Source: Rhodococcus ruber
Lineage (GTDB): Bacteria > Actinomycetota > Actinomycetes > Mycobacteriales > Mycobacteriaceae
Length of the DNA: 64,000 nucleotides
Reading direction: 5' to 3'
Assembly (NCBI RefSeq): GCF_027270735.1
Contig: NZ_JAPWIJ010000006.1
Location: forward strand, 372,001-436,000
The notes under the pieces are model-generated. The model had not been told where the DNA came from. It was given only the letters and a program-made list of their open reading frames with translations, and made no database searches. A program made the translations under genes and the position numbers. Shown here piece after piece: positions 37,361 to 47,075 of the stretch. Position 1 is the first letter of the stretch. Each line of letters begins with the position of its first letter.

Positions 37361-38841
37361 TCGAGGGCTTCGTCGCGATGAGCCCAGGGCGCTGCACGTT
37401 CGATCTGGCCGGCAAGTTGGACGAGCAGCGCCTCGCCGCCGAGCGGTGCGGTGAAGTGCGCGCCCATCGGTAGCCCGTCAGGGGTCCAGTGGACGGGCAG
37501 AGTGAGCGCGGGACGCCCGGTGACGTTGGCCAACTGGGTGTACGGAATCCACGAGATGTTGTCGTCTATCATTTGATCGACGATGCCCGTGTATCGCAGA
37601 ACCCCAGCAGTTCTGCTGCGCAACAACAACTCCGACGCCAGCTGAAGCGGTTTCGCGAGCTCGAACGCGCCGATCTTCGGGGGTAGGTCGGCAAGGGTGG
37701 GCGTCAGCAGCAGATCGTACGTTTCGAAGTACGTCGCCAGCGCGCGCACATGCTTGTGCCGGCCTTCCACCGCCTCCAGGTAGTCGACACCGCTGGCGGA
37801 TCTGCCCAATGCGGCCATGATTCGGGTATCACGCTCGAATTTGTCGTCGCTGCAACCGGTTCGGCGCTTGACTTCGTCCATCTCCCAGGCCAGGTAGGTG
37901 AACCAGGCCAGCAGGAATTCGCGATTGAGGCTCGTGTCGTCGTACGGCGAGGCGTCGAGAAATTCGACGGTGTGGCCGAGGTCGGTCAAGATATTCGCTG
38001 CCTGTTCCATCGCGGCAACAGCCTGCGGATCCGGCGTTGGATTCACCGAGGTGACCGCGCGCATCCCGATACGTAAAGGCTTGGGGTCCTTGTTCGTTCG
38101 AGACAGAAACGTGCCGTCCGGACGCGCCGGCGAGTAGCCGGACGTCGCCTCGCCGCCCGCCAGCACGTCGAGCATCGCTGCGGTGTCTCGTACCGACCGC
38201 GACACAACGCCCTGCACTGCTGCCCCGTGCATAGCTTCTCCGAACGTGGGTCCGGACGGCACCAGTCCGCGTCCCGGCTTGAGCCCGACCAGTCCGCAGC
38301 ACGCCGCCGGAATGCGAATCGACCCTCCGCCGTCGTTCGCCCCTGCCACCGGGACGATCCCGGCCGCGACCGCCGCCGCCGACCCACCCGAGGAACCACC
38401 TGGAGTTCGGCTGCGGTCCCATGGATTTCGGGCCGGACCGAACACCGTCGGCTCGGTGATCCCCTTCGCACCGAATTCCGGAGTGTTGGTCTTTCCGAAG
38501 ATGACCAGGCCCGCATCGAGCCAGCGCTGCACCACTGTGGAATGCTCGGGCATCGGCAGGTCGGTGAGCGAACTCGATCCGCTCGAGGTGGGCAGACCCG
38601 CATAGTCCTGGGACAGATCCTTGATCAGAAACGGCACACCGGCGAACGGGCCGTCCAGCGTCCCGGACAGCCGCTGTTCGGCTTGCTCCCGCATCGGACG
38701 CACGATCGCGTTGAGAGCCGGGTTCACCGACTTCGCATGCGCCGATGCACAATCGAGTAGCTCACGGGGCGTAACCTCGCCGTTGGCCACCAGCTCTGCC
38801 AGCCCGAGCCCGTCGTACTTCCGATACTCGTCGATACGCAT
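37357..38841 (-). CDS. Amidase-signature-family hydrolase
   Basis: 494 residues from ATG 38841 (GTG 38850 is an alternative). The Ser-cisSer-Lys triad is recognisable: Lys in [12 protein letters not shown], cis-Ser in [16 protein letters not shown], nucleophilic Ser in [19 protein letters not shown]. Length and C-terminal motifs ([14 protein letters not shown]) fit the amidase/Glu-tRNA amidotransferase A-like superfamily. It hydrolyses an amide of unknown identity. It has no operon partner. It is convergent with the SDR gene, and the MFS gene upstream ends 43 bp away on the same strand. Confidence 0.88.
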   Translation of the reverse strand: MRIDEYRKYDGLGLAELVANGEVTPRELLDCASAHAKSVNPALNAIVRPMREQAEQRLSGTLDGPFAGVPFLIKDLSQDYAGLPTSSGSSSLTDLPMPEHSTVVQRWLDAGLVIFGKTNTPEFGAKGITEPTVFGPARNPWDRSRTPGGSSGGSAAAVAAGIVPVAGANDGGGSIRIPAACCGLVGLKPGRGLVPSGPTFGEAMHGAAVQGVVSRSVRDTAAMLDVLAGGEATSGYSPARPDGTFLSRTNKDPKPLRIGMRAVTSVNPTPDPQAVAAMEQAANILTDLGHTVEFLDASPYDDTSLNREFLLAWFTYLAWEMDEVKRRTGCSDDKFERDTRIMAALGRSASGVDYLEAVEGRHKHVRALATYFETYDLLLTPTLADLPPKIGAFELAKPLQLASELLLRSRTAGVLRYTGIVDQMIDDNISWIPYTQLANVTGRPALTLPVHWTPDGLPMGAHFTAPLGGEALLVQLAGQIERAAPWAHRDEALD

Positions 38842-38884
38842 ACCGGCCACAGTAACCGAGAACACCTCCGCCGTGACTGCGAAT

Positions 38885-40087
38885 TCAGTGTCGGGAGTTC
38901 GACCCTGGAAGTGGTCGCAGCGCTCCCATCACCAGCAGCGAAGCCGCAAGAAGGGCAGCCACGACGAGCAGCGCGCGGAGCACGTCACCATGACCGCCGA
39001 GGAAGCCGATGAGGGGCGGGCCGCCCAGGAAGGCGAAGTATCCGATGGAGGCCACCACACTCACTCGCGCGGCTGCGGCGGCGGGCTCGTCGGCCGCCGC
39101 GCTCATGGCGACGGGGAAACCGAGCGAAACGCCCGATCCCCACAGAAATGCGCCCAGAAAAGCCAGCGGCACAACCGGACTGAGCACGAACAGCAGCACT
39201 CCGACCACCGAGACGCCTGCCAAGCCTCGAAGTACCACGACTCGACCGTAGCGATCGAGCAGTCCGTTACCGAACCATCGCAGAGCAGTCATGGCGACCA
39301 GAAACGTGGTGAACGCGAGGGTTCCAGCGACGGCCGACGCGTCGTAACCGTCGATCAATGCGATGTTGAGCCAATCGTTTCCGCTGCCCTCGGCAAACGC
39401 GAAGGACAAGGCGACGACGCCGATCAGCAGGGTGCGCGGCTCCTTCCACCGAGCAAGGGCGTGCGGCCGCGTGGTACCGGGGGTCGACTGTTCGGGTTCG
39501 GCATCGGATTCGTTCAGGAAATGGCGAACTCCCCACGGAATGGCTCCGGCGATCACGACAGCGACCGTCAGCAGATGCACCGTGACGGAGATGTTCAGCG
39601 CCACCATCGCAGTGCCGATCAGGGCTCCCGCCACAGTGCCGGCGCTGAAACCCGCGTGGAACCGCGGCATGATCGAGCGCCCGAGCCGACGTTCGGCCAC
39701 GGCACCGTGGACGTTCATGGCGACATCCCATGCACCGTTGGCGAATCCGAGCACGAACAGTCCGATGAGCAACGGCACGACACCCACGAGATAGCCGGTG
39801 GCAATGATCGTCAGACCGGCCGCGAGAACGAGGGACATCACGGTTACCGTGAGCCGAGATCCGAAGCGGTTGATGATAATTCCGGACATCGGCAGTGCGA
39901 GCAGGGATCCGACTGCAATCGCGAGCAACACGATTCCGAGCTGAGACGAGGTGAGTTCGAGGCGATCGCGCACCTGCGGGATCCGAGAAGCCCAACTGGC
40001 GAAGGCAAAACCGGCTCCGATGAACGCTGTATAGGTCGCCCGCACCGCCACGGCCGTGCGCGCCGAGGCGGCGTCGATATCAGACAC
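38885..40087 (-). CDS. MFS transporter
   Basis: 400 residues with twelve predicted TM helices. Signature segments are FASWASRIPQVRDRLELTSSQLG and GFANGAWDVAMNVHG, which recall the YbjJ/FucP-like subgroup. ATG at 40087. Substrate unknown. The 60-bp palindrome at 40156-40215 lies just upstream, and its twin lies upstream of the IclR regulator at 42228. A link with 4-hydroxybenzoate or a related aromatic acid is therefore possible. Confidence 0.86.
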   Translation of the reverse strand: MSDIDAASARTAVAVRATYTAFIGAGFAFASWASRIPQVRDRLELTSSQLGIVLLAIAVGSLLALPMSGIIINRFGSRLTVTVMSLVLAAGLTIIATGYLVGVVPLLIGLFVLGFANGAWDVAMNVHGAVAERRLGRSIMPRFHAGFSAGTVAGALIGTAMVALNISVTVHLLTVAVVIAGAIPWGVRHFLNESDAEPEQSTPGTTRPHALARWKEPRTLLIGVVALSFAFAEGSGNDWLNIALIDGYDASAVAGTLAFTTFLVAMTALRWFGNGLLDRYGRVVVLRGLAGVSVVGVLLFVLSPVVPLAFLGAFLWGSGVSLGFPVAMSAAADEPAAAAARVSVVASIGYFAFLGGPPLIGFLGGHGDVLRALLVVAALLAASLLVMGALRPLPGSNSRH

Positions 40088-40155
40088 TGTGAATTACCCT
40101 GTTCTCTCGCTGTTCTTCAAGGGTAACGAACGAGAGGGTCGATGCCGCGACGGCC

Positions 40156-40215
40156 GCCGAACTCGAAGTTATGGATGGATTCCGGGCAGATTCCGTCCAT
40201 AACTTCGAGTTCGGC
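40156..40215. repeat. 60-bp palindromic element, copy 1
   Basis: Left arm from 40156 (GCCGAACTCGAAGTTATGGA) and right arm ending 40215 (TCCATAACTTCGAGTTCGGC) pair over 20 bp exactly and 24 bp with one mismatch. The gap between the pobA stop (40228) and the MFS start (40087) contains it. A second copy of exactly equal length is at 42253-42312 with the same arms. It may be an operator of the IclR protein, a bidirectional terminator, or a small mobile palindrome. Confidence 0.9.
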
Positions 40216-40227
40216 AGTGCGGGATGG

Positions 40228-41403
40228 TCAGAACCCGATGGGCAGGCCGGCGTAGTTCTCCGCCAGTCCCATGGCACCCGCTTCGCTCGAGGCCACCCAC
40301 TTCAGTTGCGAGAGCTGCAACTGCGCATCGAACGGGTCGTCGCCCGTGTGCAGCATCGTCGTCATCCACCACGAGAAGTGGGTGCAGCGCCAGACGCGAC
40401 GCAGCGCAGTGTCGCTGTACGTATCGGCACTCTCGGCCCCCTTCCCCCGCAGCATCTGCGCCAAGGCCGGTGCCAGTAGAGCCACATCGGCAACCGCAAG
40501 GTTCAGACCCTTTGCACCCGTGGGCGGAACGATGTGCGCGGCGTCGCCGGCCAGGAACAGGTTGCCGTGTCGCATCGGTGTCTGCACGTAGCTCCGCATC
40601 GGCAGCACACTCTTCTCCGTGATCGGTCCCGGTTTCAGGGTCCACCCGTCCTGGCCGTGACCGAGTCTGGTGGCCAATGCGTTCCAGATTCGGTCGTCGG
40701 ACCACGTGTCGATGTCGGTGCCGTTCGGCACCTGCAGATACAGCCGACTCACCGTCGACGATCGCATGGAGTGCATGGCGAATCCGTCCTGATGCCAGGC
40801 GTAGATCAGCTCGTCCGTCGAAGGCGCAACGTCTGCGAGCACGCCGAGCCAGGAATACGGATACACGCGCTCCCAGGTGTTCCTGACGGCGTCGGGCATT
40901 GCAGCACGACTCGGCCCGAAGGAACCGTCGCATCCGGCAATGACATCGGCGTCGATCCGCATCGTGTTGCCCGACGCGTCCGTGCAGGTGACATAAGGAG
41001 CGTCGGATTCGACGTCGTGCAAGGCCGTGTCGGAGACGTCGTAGTACGTCTGCTGACCCGCCTTCTCGCGTGCCGCCACCAGATCCTTCGTGACCTCGGT
41101 CTGCCCGTAGACCCAGACACTCCGGTCGACCAGATCACGAAAGTCGATGTGATGCCGCTCTTCCGGCCACTGCAGGTAGATACCGCGATGCTCGTGGCCT
41201 TCGCGGTGCAGGCGCTCACCGAGTCCGTGTTCGTCGAGCAACTGGACCGTGGAGTGCTCGAGGATTCCAGCCCGGATTCGCGACAGCACATAGTCCTGAG
41301 TACGTGACTCGATCAGGATGGAGTCGATCCCCTGCTCGCCGAGCAGGTGGGACAGCAGCAGGCCCGCGGGCCCTGCACCGATGATGGCGACCTGTGTACG
41401 CAT
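40228..41403 (-). CDS. pobA: 4-hydroxybenzoate 3-monooxygenase
   Basis: 391 residues, the usual PobA length. It hydroxylates 4-hydroxybenzoate to protocatechuate with NAD(P)H and FAD. Matches are VAIIGAGPAGLLLSHLLGEQ (FAD), RIRAGILEHSTVQLLDEHG (substrate and NADPH region), AGCDGSFGPSR (DG motif) and LAGDAAHIVPPTGAKGLN (GD motif). It follows the IclR gene by 66 bp on the same strand. Ring-cleavage genes for protocatechuate are not in the window. Confidence 0.95.
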   Translation of the reverse strand: MRTQVAIIGAGPAGLLLSHLLGEQGIDSILIESRTQDYVLSRIRAGILEHSTVQLLDEHGLGERLHREGHEHRGIYLQWPEERHHIDFRDLVDRSVWVYGQTEVTKDLVAAREKAGQQTYYDVSDTALHDVESDAPYVTCTDASGNTMRIDADVIAGCDGSFGPSRAAMPDAVRNTWERVYPYSWLGVLADVAPSTDELIYAWHQDGFAMHSMRSSTVSRLYLQVPNGTDIDTWSDDRIWNALATRLGHGQDGWTLKPGPITEKSVLPMRSYVQTPMRHGNLFLAGDAAHIVPPTGAKGLNLAVADVALLAPALAQMLRGKGAESADTYSDTALRRVWRCTHFSWWMTTMLHTGDDPFDAQLQLSQLKWVASSEAGAMGLAENYAGLPIGF

Positions 41404-41469
41404 GCGTGCAGTACATCCCGGAATCTCGAACCGAACAAGAGAACGCTTCCACTCAGTGGAAACGCCTTA

Positions 41470-42228
41470 CTATCCGCCCAGACTTCGCCCGATCCCTTGG
41501 GCTGCAACCTGCAGCGCTGCAACCAGTTTCACTCGATCACGGCCCAGCTTCGGAACCACGATTCCCAATGCAGCGACCACACTGTCGCCGCCGGCACGAA
41601 CGGGCACGGCCACCGAACACGCACCGAGCGTCATCTCCTCGACCGTCTGCGCAAAGCCATCCCGACGCACTCGACGAAGTTCGTTCTCCAGCTGTCCTGG
41701 ATGCGTCACCGTGTACGGGGTGACGCGCTTCAGAGAACGCAGCACCCGGTCGTGCACCTCTCGCGGCGCATACGCCAACAGCACCTTCCCGACGCCGGTG
41801 GCGTGCAGGGGAAGGCGCGCCCCCACGCGACTGATCGCCGGCACCGACGCGTGACCGGCCAGTCGATCGAGATAGAGCACCTCGTCGCCGTCGCGGATGG
41901 CCAGGTGCACCGTCGCGAGAGTCGCTCCGTAGATATCGTGCAGAAACGGTGACGCGATGTCGCGAAGGTCGGACTGATCGGGTGCCAGAAGTCCCAGCTT
42001 CCACAGCCGTCGGCCGACGACGTAGCGACCGTCCTCGGCGCGGACCAACGCACCCCACTCCACCAGTTCCCGCACCATCCGATGCGCGGTGGCGATGGGC
42101 AGACCGGCACCGTCGGCCAATTGGGTCAACGTCAAGGCAGGTGTCTTCTCGTCGAACACACCGAGCAACGCCAGCAGTCGCGTAGCGACGGACACCCCGG
42201 GATCCCGCGCATTTCCCGCCACCTGCAC
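41470..42228 (-). CDS. IclR-family regulator of pobA
   Basis: 252 residues from GTG 42228, which is preceded by GGGGGC (GTG 42222 is also possible). The longer open frame reads through the palindrome upstream and is not protein-like. Winged helix-turn-helix at 1-70 (LTQLADGAGLPIATAHRMVRELVEWG), then the IclR effector domain with LPLHATGVGKVLLAYAP and GACSVAVPVRAGGDSVVAALGIV. It lies upstream of pobA on the same strand and presumably responds to 4-hydroxybenzoate, like PobR proteins of this family. The palindrome at 42253-42312 covers its promoter. Confidence 0.9.
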   Translation of the reverse strand: MQVAGNARDPGVSVATRLLALLGVFDEKTPALTLTQLADGAGLPIATAHRMVRELVEWGALVRAEDGRYVVGRRLWKLGLLAPDQSDLRDIASPFLHDIYGATLATVHLAIRDGDEVLYLDRLAGHASVPAISRVGARLPLHATGVGKVLLAYAPREVHDRVLRSLKRVTPYTVTHPGQLENELRRVRRDGFAQTVEEMTLGACSVAVPVRAGGDSVVAALGIVVPKLGRDRVKLVAALQVAAQGIGRSLGG

Positions 42229-42252
42229 GACGATAGCCCCCGGTCGATCGCC

Positions 42253-42312
42253 GCCGAAGTCGAAGTTATGGATGAATTCCAGCCGAAAAGTATCCATAAC
42301 TTCGAGTTCGGC
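42253..42312. repeat. 60-bp palindromic element, copy 2
   Basis: It starts GCCGAAGTCGAAGTTATGGA and ends TCCATAACTTCGAGTTCGGC. Compared with copy 1 the outer arms differ at one position and most changes fall in the central 15 bp. It ends 25 bp upstream of the IclR start. Together the copies bracket the IclR-pobA pair. Confidence 0.9.
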
Positions 42313-42352
42313 GGATTTCAGGCTGAGGCGGCTCGGTCGAACCCGTCCACTG

Positions 42353-42399
42353 TTGACATCCACCGACCCGGCGCGCAATCATTATTGGCACAGCGCCAA
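42353..42399 (+). promoter_or_regulatory. Promoter and operator of the beta-oxidation operon
   Basis: TTGACA at 42353-42358 is a perfect -35. The -10 is weak (around 42376-42381). The palindrome TTGGCACAGCGCCAA at 42385-42399 has TTGGC/GCCAA arms and overlaps the expected transcription start. The same element, including the following CAAG, recurs at 47759-47773 before the acyl-CoA ligase gene. The TetR protein encoded at 47076-47705 is the probable ligand. Confidence 0.6.
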
Positions 42400-42434
42400 C
42401 AAGCCGTAGTTGCGCTTCGAGCCAAGGACCCACC

Positions 42435-43592
42435 ATGACTGCACTCGCAGACCGCACCGGTGACGATCTCGCCACCGAGCTCGCCGACGTGCGACAGCTC
42501 GCCCGAGGATTCTTCGAGAAAGAGGTCGCGCCCCACCGCGAGGAATTCGCTGCGGCCGGACGCCCCAGCCGCGAGGTCTACCGAACCGCAGGCGGCCTCG
42601 GGCTGCTCGGCATGTCGGTACCCGAGCAGTACGGCGGCGGCGGCGGCGACTTCCGTCACGAGGCGGTGCTGTTCGAGGAGCAGGTTCGCTCCGGCGACTC
42701 GGCCATGCAGCTCGGCGTGCACAGCGGCATCGTTCCGCACTACATCCTGGCCTACGCCGCCGAGGAGAAGAAGCAGCACTGGCTGCCGAAGCTGTGCTCG
42801 GGCGAGTGGATCGGCGCGATCGCGATGACCGAACCAGGCACCGGCTCGGATCTGCAGGGCATCACCACCCGCGCGGTGCGTGACGGCGACGACTACGTCG
42901 TGACCGGCGGAAAGACATTCATCTCCAACGGAGCTCACTGCGATCTGATCATCATCGCCGCCAAGACCGATCCGGCCGCGGGATCACGGGGGCTGTCACT
43001 GCTCGTCGCCGAAGTCTCCGACGACACCGAAGGTTTCCACCGCGGACGCGTGCTGCACAAGATCGGCCAAAAAGGGCAGGACACAGCAGAACTCACCTTC
43101 GACGGACTTCGCATCCCCGCCGCCAACATTCTGGGTGAAGAGGGGCGCGGCTTCGCACAGTTGATGCAGCAGCTCCCCCAGGAACGGTTGATCTGCGGGA
43201 TCGCCGCTGCCGCGATGATCGACGCAGCCGTTACGCAGACCGTCGACTACACCAAGTCGCGCAGCGCTTTCGGCAAGACCCTGTTCGACCTGCAGAACAC
43301 GAAGTTCGAGCTCGCCGAATGCGCCACGATCGGCCGCGTCGTGCGCACCTTCGTCGACGACGCAATGGCCAAGCACATTTCGGGATCTCTCGACGTGACG
43401 ACCGCCGCGATGGTCAAGTACTGGACCACAGACCGACAGTTCGAAGTGGTGGACCGTTGCCTGCAACTCTTCGGCGGCTACGGCTACATGGAGGAATACC
43501 CCATCGCCCGCATGTTCGTCGACGGCCGCATCGCCCGCATCTACGCCGGTGCCAACGAAGTCATGAAAGACCTCATCTCCCGCTCGCTGTAG
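42435..43592 (+). CDS. Acyl-CoA dehydrogenase
   Basis: 385 residues, three-domain acyl-CoA dehydrogenase. It oxidises acyl-CoA to trans-2-enoyl-CoA with FAD. AMTEPGTGSDLQGI and KTFISNGAHCDLIIIAAKT are the first family signature. QLFGGYGYMEEYPIARMFVD is the second. The catalytic Glu is in YAGANEVMKDLISRSL near the end. It is first in the operon with thiolase and FadB. Promoter and operator are just upstream. The electron acceptor (ETF) is encoded elsewhere. Confidence 0.95.
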   Translation: MTALADRTGDDLATELADVRQLARGFFEKEVAPHREEFAAAGRPSREVYRTAGGLGLLGMSVPEQYGGGGGDFRHEAVLFEEQVRSGDSAMQLGVHSGIVPHYILAYAAEEKKQHWLPKLCSGEWIGAIAMTEPGTGSDLQGITTRAVRDGDDYVVTGGKTFISNGAHCDLIIIAAKTDPAAGSRGLSLLVAEVSDDTEGFHRGRVLHKIGQKGQDTAELTFDGLRIPAANILGEEGRGFAQLMQQLPQERLICGIAAAAMIDAAVTQTVDYTKSRSAFGKTLFDLQNTKFELAECATIGRVVRTFVDDAMAKHISGSLDVTTAAMVKYWTTDRQFEVVDRCLQLFGGYGYMEEYPIARMFVDGRIARIYAGANEVMKDLISRSL

Positions 43593-43628
43593 AACTCGGC
43601 AATCTTGTTGCCCCAGAAAGGCACCATC

Positions 43629-44837
43629 ATGGAGGCGTTCCTCTACGACGCAGTTCGCAGCCCACGTGGCCGCGGCAAGAGCACAGGCTCACTGCACACC
43701 ATCAAACCGGTCGATCTGGCTGCGAACACGTTGTCCACGTTGCTCTCTCGACACTCGCAGCTCGATCCGGCCCTGATCGACGACGTCGTGCTCGGTGTTG
43801 TCACCCCCGTAGGCGATCAAGGCTGCGACATCGCCCGAACCGTCGCGATGGTGGCCGGCCTGCCGGACAGTGTCGCCGGCGTTCAGCTCAACCGCTTCTG
43901 CGGATCGGGCCTGGAGGCCGTCAACACTGCGGCGCAACGTGTTCGGTCCGGCTGGGACAGCCTGATCGTCGCCGGTGGTGTCGAATCGATGTCCCGGGTT
44001 CCGCTCGGCGCGGACGGCGGCGCGTGGCCGTGCGACCCGATGACCAACTACGGCAGCTACTTCGTTCCGCAGGGCATCAGCGCAGACCTCATCGCGACGA
44101 TCGAGGGATTCGATCGCGGTGAAGTCGACGCCTATGCCGTACGCAGTCAGCAGCGAGCGGCGCACGCCTGGTCGATGGGCCACTTCGAGAAGTCCGTCGT
44201 TCCGGTCTTCGACGCGAATGGCCGGCTGATGCTCGATCACGACGAGATCATGCGACCCGATACCACCACAACCGATCTCGCGGCCCTGAAGCCCTCGTTC
44301 GACCGGATGGGCGCGCTCGCCGGGTTCGACGCCGTCGCGATGCAGAAGTACACCGAGGTCGAGCGCATCGAGCACGTGCACCATGCCGGCAACTCGTCCG
44401 GCATCGTCGACGGCACCGCGATGGTTCTGATCGGCTCCGAAGAAGCCGGTCGCGCAGGCGGATTGACTCCGCGCGGGCGCGTGGTGGCCGGTGTCGTCGC
44501 CGGATCGGACCCGACGCTGATGCTCACCGGACCGGTTCCGGCGACACACAAGGTGTTGGCCGCAGCGTGTCTCACCCTCGACGACATCGCGGTGTTCGAG
44601 GTCAACGAGGCTTTTGCCTCCGTGGTGCTGAACTACGCGAAGAAGCTGCACATCGACCATGAGCGCATCAACGTCAACGGTGGCGCGATCGCGATGGGCC
44701 ACCCACTGGGCGCGACGGGCGCGATGCTCACCGGAATGGCCCTCGACGAGCTCGAGCGCCGGGGCGAGCGCTACGCACTGATCACGCTCTGTATCGGTGC
44801 CGGAATGGGCGTCGCCACCATCATCGAGCGCCTGTGA
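43629..44837 (+). CDS. Acetyl-CoA C-acyltransferase (3-ketoacyl-CoA thiolase)
   Basis: 402 residues. It cleaves 3-ketoacyl-CoA with CoA. The acyl-accepting Cys is in [25 protein letters not shown] carries the catalytic His, and CIGAGMG the second Cys. AAAGG precedes ATG at 43629; a TTG start at 43605 in the same frame is less likely. It lies 36 bp after the acyl-CoA dehydrogenase and overlaps or nearly abuts fadB. Confidence 0.95.
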   Translation: MEAFLYDAVRSPRGRGKSTGSLHTIKPVDLAANTLSTLLSRHSQLDPALIDDVVLGVVTPVGDQGCDIARTVAMVAGLPDSVAGVQLNRFCGSGLEAVNTAAQRVRSGWDSLIVAGGVESMSRVPLGADGGAWPCDPMTNYGSYFVPQGISADLIATIEGFDRGEVDAYAVRSQQRAAHAWSMGHFEKSVVPVFDANGRLMLDHDEIMRPDTTTTDLAALKPSFDRMGALAGFDAVAMQKYTEVERIEHVHHAGNSSGIVDGTAMVLIGSEEAGRAGGLTPRGRVVAGVVAGSDPTLMLTGPVPATHKVLAAACLTLDDIAVFEVNEAFASVVLNYAKKLHIDHERINVNGGAIAMGHPLGATGAMLTGMALDELERRGERYALITLCIGAGMGVATIIERL

Positions 44838-44872
44838 AAACACTGCAAGAAAACAACAATTCGAGGACCTCG

Positions 44873-47047
44873 ATGACCACATCCGCTGCCCTGCAGACTC
44901 CCACCATCACCTGCGAGATCGGCATCGACCGTATCCTCGTGCTGACGATCGACGACCCGACGCAGTCCACCAACACGATGAACACCGCGTTCGGCGAATC
45001 GCTCGGACAGACCGTCGACTGGCTCGAGGCCAACCTCGATGCCTATGACGGTGTGATCGTCACCTCGGCGAAGGATTCCTTCTTCTCCGGCGGCGACCTC
45101 GAATTGCTGCGTGACGCCGGTCCCTCCGATCACGCGGCGATCGCCGATGCTCTCGATTTCACCAAGGACAAGTTCCGCCGTCTCGAGACACTGGGCAAAC
45201 CGGTCGTGGCCGCGCTGGGAGGCACCGCACTCGGGGGCGGCTTCGAGATCGCGCTGGCCTGTCATCATCGAATTGCCCTCACCAACAGCAAGGCTCGCTT
45301 CGGGCTTCCCGAAGTCACCCTCGGGCTGCTACCCGGGGCCGGTGGCGTCACCCGAACGGTTCGGATGTTCGGCATCGTCAAGGCTCTGACACAGGTGGTG
45401 GGCCAGGGCCAGCGGTATCGGCCGGCGCAGGCCCTCGAACTCGGACTCGTCGACGAGGTCGTCGACACCGAAGAGCAGATGATGGCAAGTGCACGCGCCT
45501 GGATCTCTGCCAACCCTGACGCCGTACAACCATGGGACAAAAAGGGATTCACAATTCCCGGTGGAACCGCAGCTTCACCCGCATTGGCTGCCCAGCTGCC
45601 GGCCTTCGCCGCCACAGTGCGCAAGCAGGTCAAGGGCGCTCCGATGCCCGCTCCGATCGCGGTGGTTGCTGCGGCCGTGGAAGGGTCGGTACTCGACTTC
45701 GAGTCGGCATCGCTCGTAGAAACCCGCTACTGCACCTCCCTCGCCTGCGGAGCGGTCTCGGGCAACCTGATCCAGTCGATGTTCTTCGATCTCGGCTCCA
45801 TCGCCAAGGGTGGTTCCCGGCCGGCGGCCGAACCGCACCGGGTACCCGAGAAGGTGCTGGTGATCGGGGCCGGAATGATGGGTGCCGCCATCGCCTATGT
45901 CGTCGCCTCGGCACAGGTTCCGGTGATCCTCCGCGATGTCTCGATCGAAGCTGCCGAGCACGGAAAGGACTACGCGCGTTCGATTCTCGGGAAGGCCGTC
46001 GCGAAGGGACGAAAGACCCAGGCCGACGCCGATGCGGTGCTCGCGCTCATCACGCCCAGTTCCGACGCCGCCGATGCCGAGGGTTGCGATCTGGTCGTCG
46101 AGGCAGTTTTCGAGGATCCCGCCGTCAAGCAGGGTGCGTTCGAGTCCGTCGACAAGTATCTGACCGCCGACGCACTGTTGTGCTCGAACACCTCGACACT
46201 GCCCATCACCGAACTGTCGACGGGAGTCTCGCGCACCGCGGACTTCATCGGCACGCACTTCTTCTCTCCGGTGGACAAGATGCCGTTGGTGGAAATCGTT
46301 GTGGGAGAACACACCAGCGACTCCGCGTTGGCCCGCGCGTTCGACTTCGTTCGCTTGATCGGCAAGACTCCGATCGTCGTCGGAGACAGTCACGGCTTCT
46401 TCACCACTCGCGTCATCGGCCGCTTCATGGACGAGGCGATCTCGTTGGTCGCCGACGGCGTGCACCCGGCCACCGTCGAGCAGGCCGCCCTGCAGGCGGG
46501 CTACCCGTCCGGCGCGTTGGCTCTGATGGACGAGATTTCGCTGACCCTGTCCCGACACATCCGCGAAGGCATGGCCGAGGCCGCTCGCGCCGACGGTCGC
46601 CCCTGGATCGTCTCGAATTCGTACGCCCTGGTCGATCGCCTGGTCGACGAGTTCGACCGACCGGGCCGCAAGGCCGGGCGTGGCTTCTACGAGTACGCCG
46701 AGGACGGCACCAAGGCCGGATTGTGGCCGGGGCTGGTGGAGCACTGCCACCGCCCCGATCATGGAATTCCGTTCGAGGACATGATGGATCGCATGCTGGT
46801 CGCGCAGTCGCTCGATTCGATCGCGTGCCTCGACGAGGGTGTACTGCGTACGGTCGCCGATGCGAACATCGGTTCCATTCTCGGTATCGGCTACCCCGCC
46901 TGGACCGGAGGTGTGCTGCAGTTCGTCGATCAGTTCGACGGCGGGCTGCAGGGATTCGTGCGTCGAGCCGACGAGCTGCGGGCGCGTTACGGCGACAGGT
47001 TCGTCGTGCCGAAGTCGCTGCGCTCACGCACCGAGCGGTACCTCTGA
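44873..47047 (+). CDS. fadB: Bifunctional enoyl-CoA hydratase/3-hydroxyacyl-CoA dehydrogenase
   Basis: 724 residues. N-terminal crotonase domain (about 1-190) has the oxyanion-hole GGTALGGGFEIALAC and the catalytic Glu stretch FGLPEVTLGLLPGAGGV. The central Rossmann domain starts at VLVIGAGMMGAAIAYVV, with the dehydrogenase His in GTHFFSPVDKMPLVEIV. Two C-terminal 3HCDH domains follow. Together with the thiolase it forms a complete beta-oxidation spiral. ATG 44873 has GAGGAC before it. A GTG at 44834, overlapping the thiolase stop, would add 13 residues. Confidence 0.94.
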   Translation: MTTSAALQTPTITCEIGIDRILVLTIDDPTQSTNTMNTAFGESLGQTVDWLEANLDAYDGVIVTSAKDSFFSGGDLELLRDAGPSDHAAIADALDFTKDKFRRLETLGKPVVAALGGTALGGGFEIALACHHRIALTNSKARFGLPEVTLGLLPGAGGVTRTVRMFGIVKALTQVVGQGQRYRPAQALELGLVDEVVDTEEQMMASARAWISANPDAVQPWDKKGFTIPGGTAASPALAAQLPAFAATVRKQVKGAPMPAPIAVVAAAVEGSVLDFESASLVETRYCTSLACGAVSGNLIQSMFFDLGSIAKGGSRPAAEPHRVPEKVLVIGAGMMGAAIAYVVASAQVPVILRDVSIEAAEHGKDYARSILGKAVAKGRKTQADADAVLALITPSSDAADAEGCDLVVEAVFEDPAVKQGAFESVDKYLTADALLCSNTSTLPITELSTGVSRTADFIGTHFFSPVDKMPLVEIVVGEHTSDSALARAFDFVRLIGKTPIVVGDSHGFFTTRVIGRFMDEAISLVADGVHPATVEQAALQAGYPSGALALMDEISLTLSRHIREGMAEAARADGRPWIVSNSYALVDRLVDEFDRPGRKAGRGFYEYAEDGTKAGLWPGLVEHCHRPDHGIPFEDMMDRMLVAQSLDSIACLDEGVLRTVADANIGSILGIGYPAWTGGVLQFVDQFDGGLQGFVRRADELRARYGDRFVVPKSLRSRTERYL

Positions 47048-47075
47048 GATCACGATCGGTCGGTTCGGTGCAATC

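Noticed and set aside
38621-40126. 501-codon plus-strand frame
   Set aside because: Antisense to the MFS transporter and amidase, with a Gln/His/Gly/Arg-rich sequence lacking helices or motifs.
40156-42312. Composite transposon formed by the two palindromes
   Set aside because: No transposase and no target duplication could be recognised. The enclosed genes are a normal regulator-enzyme pair, so only the repeat itself is reported.
42229-42378. Upstream extension of the IclR frame
   Set aside because: It translates through the 60-bp palindrome, and IclR proteins do not have such a leader.
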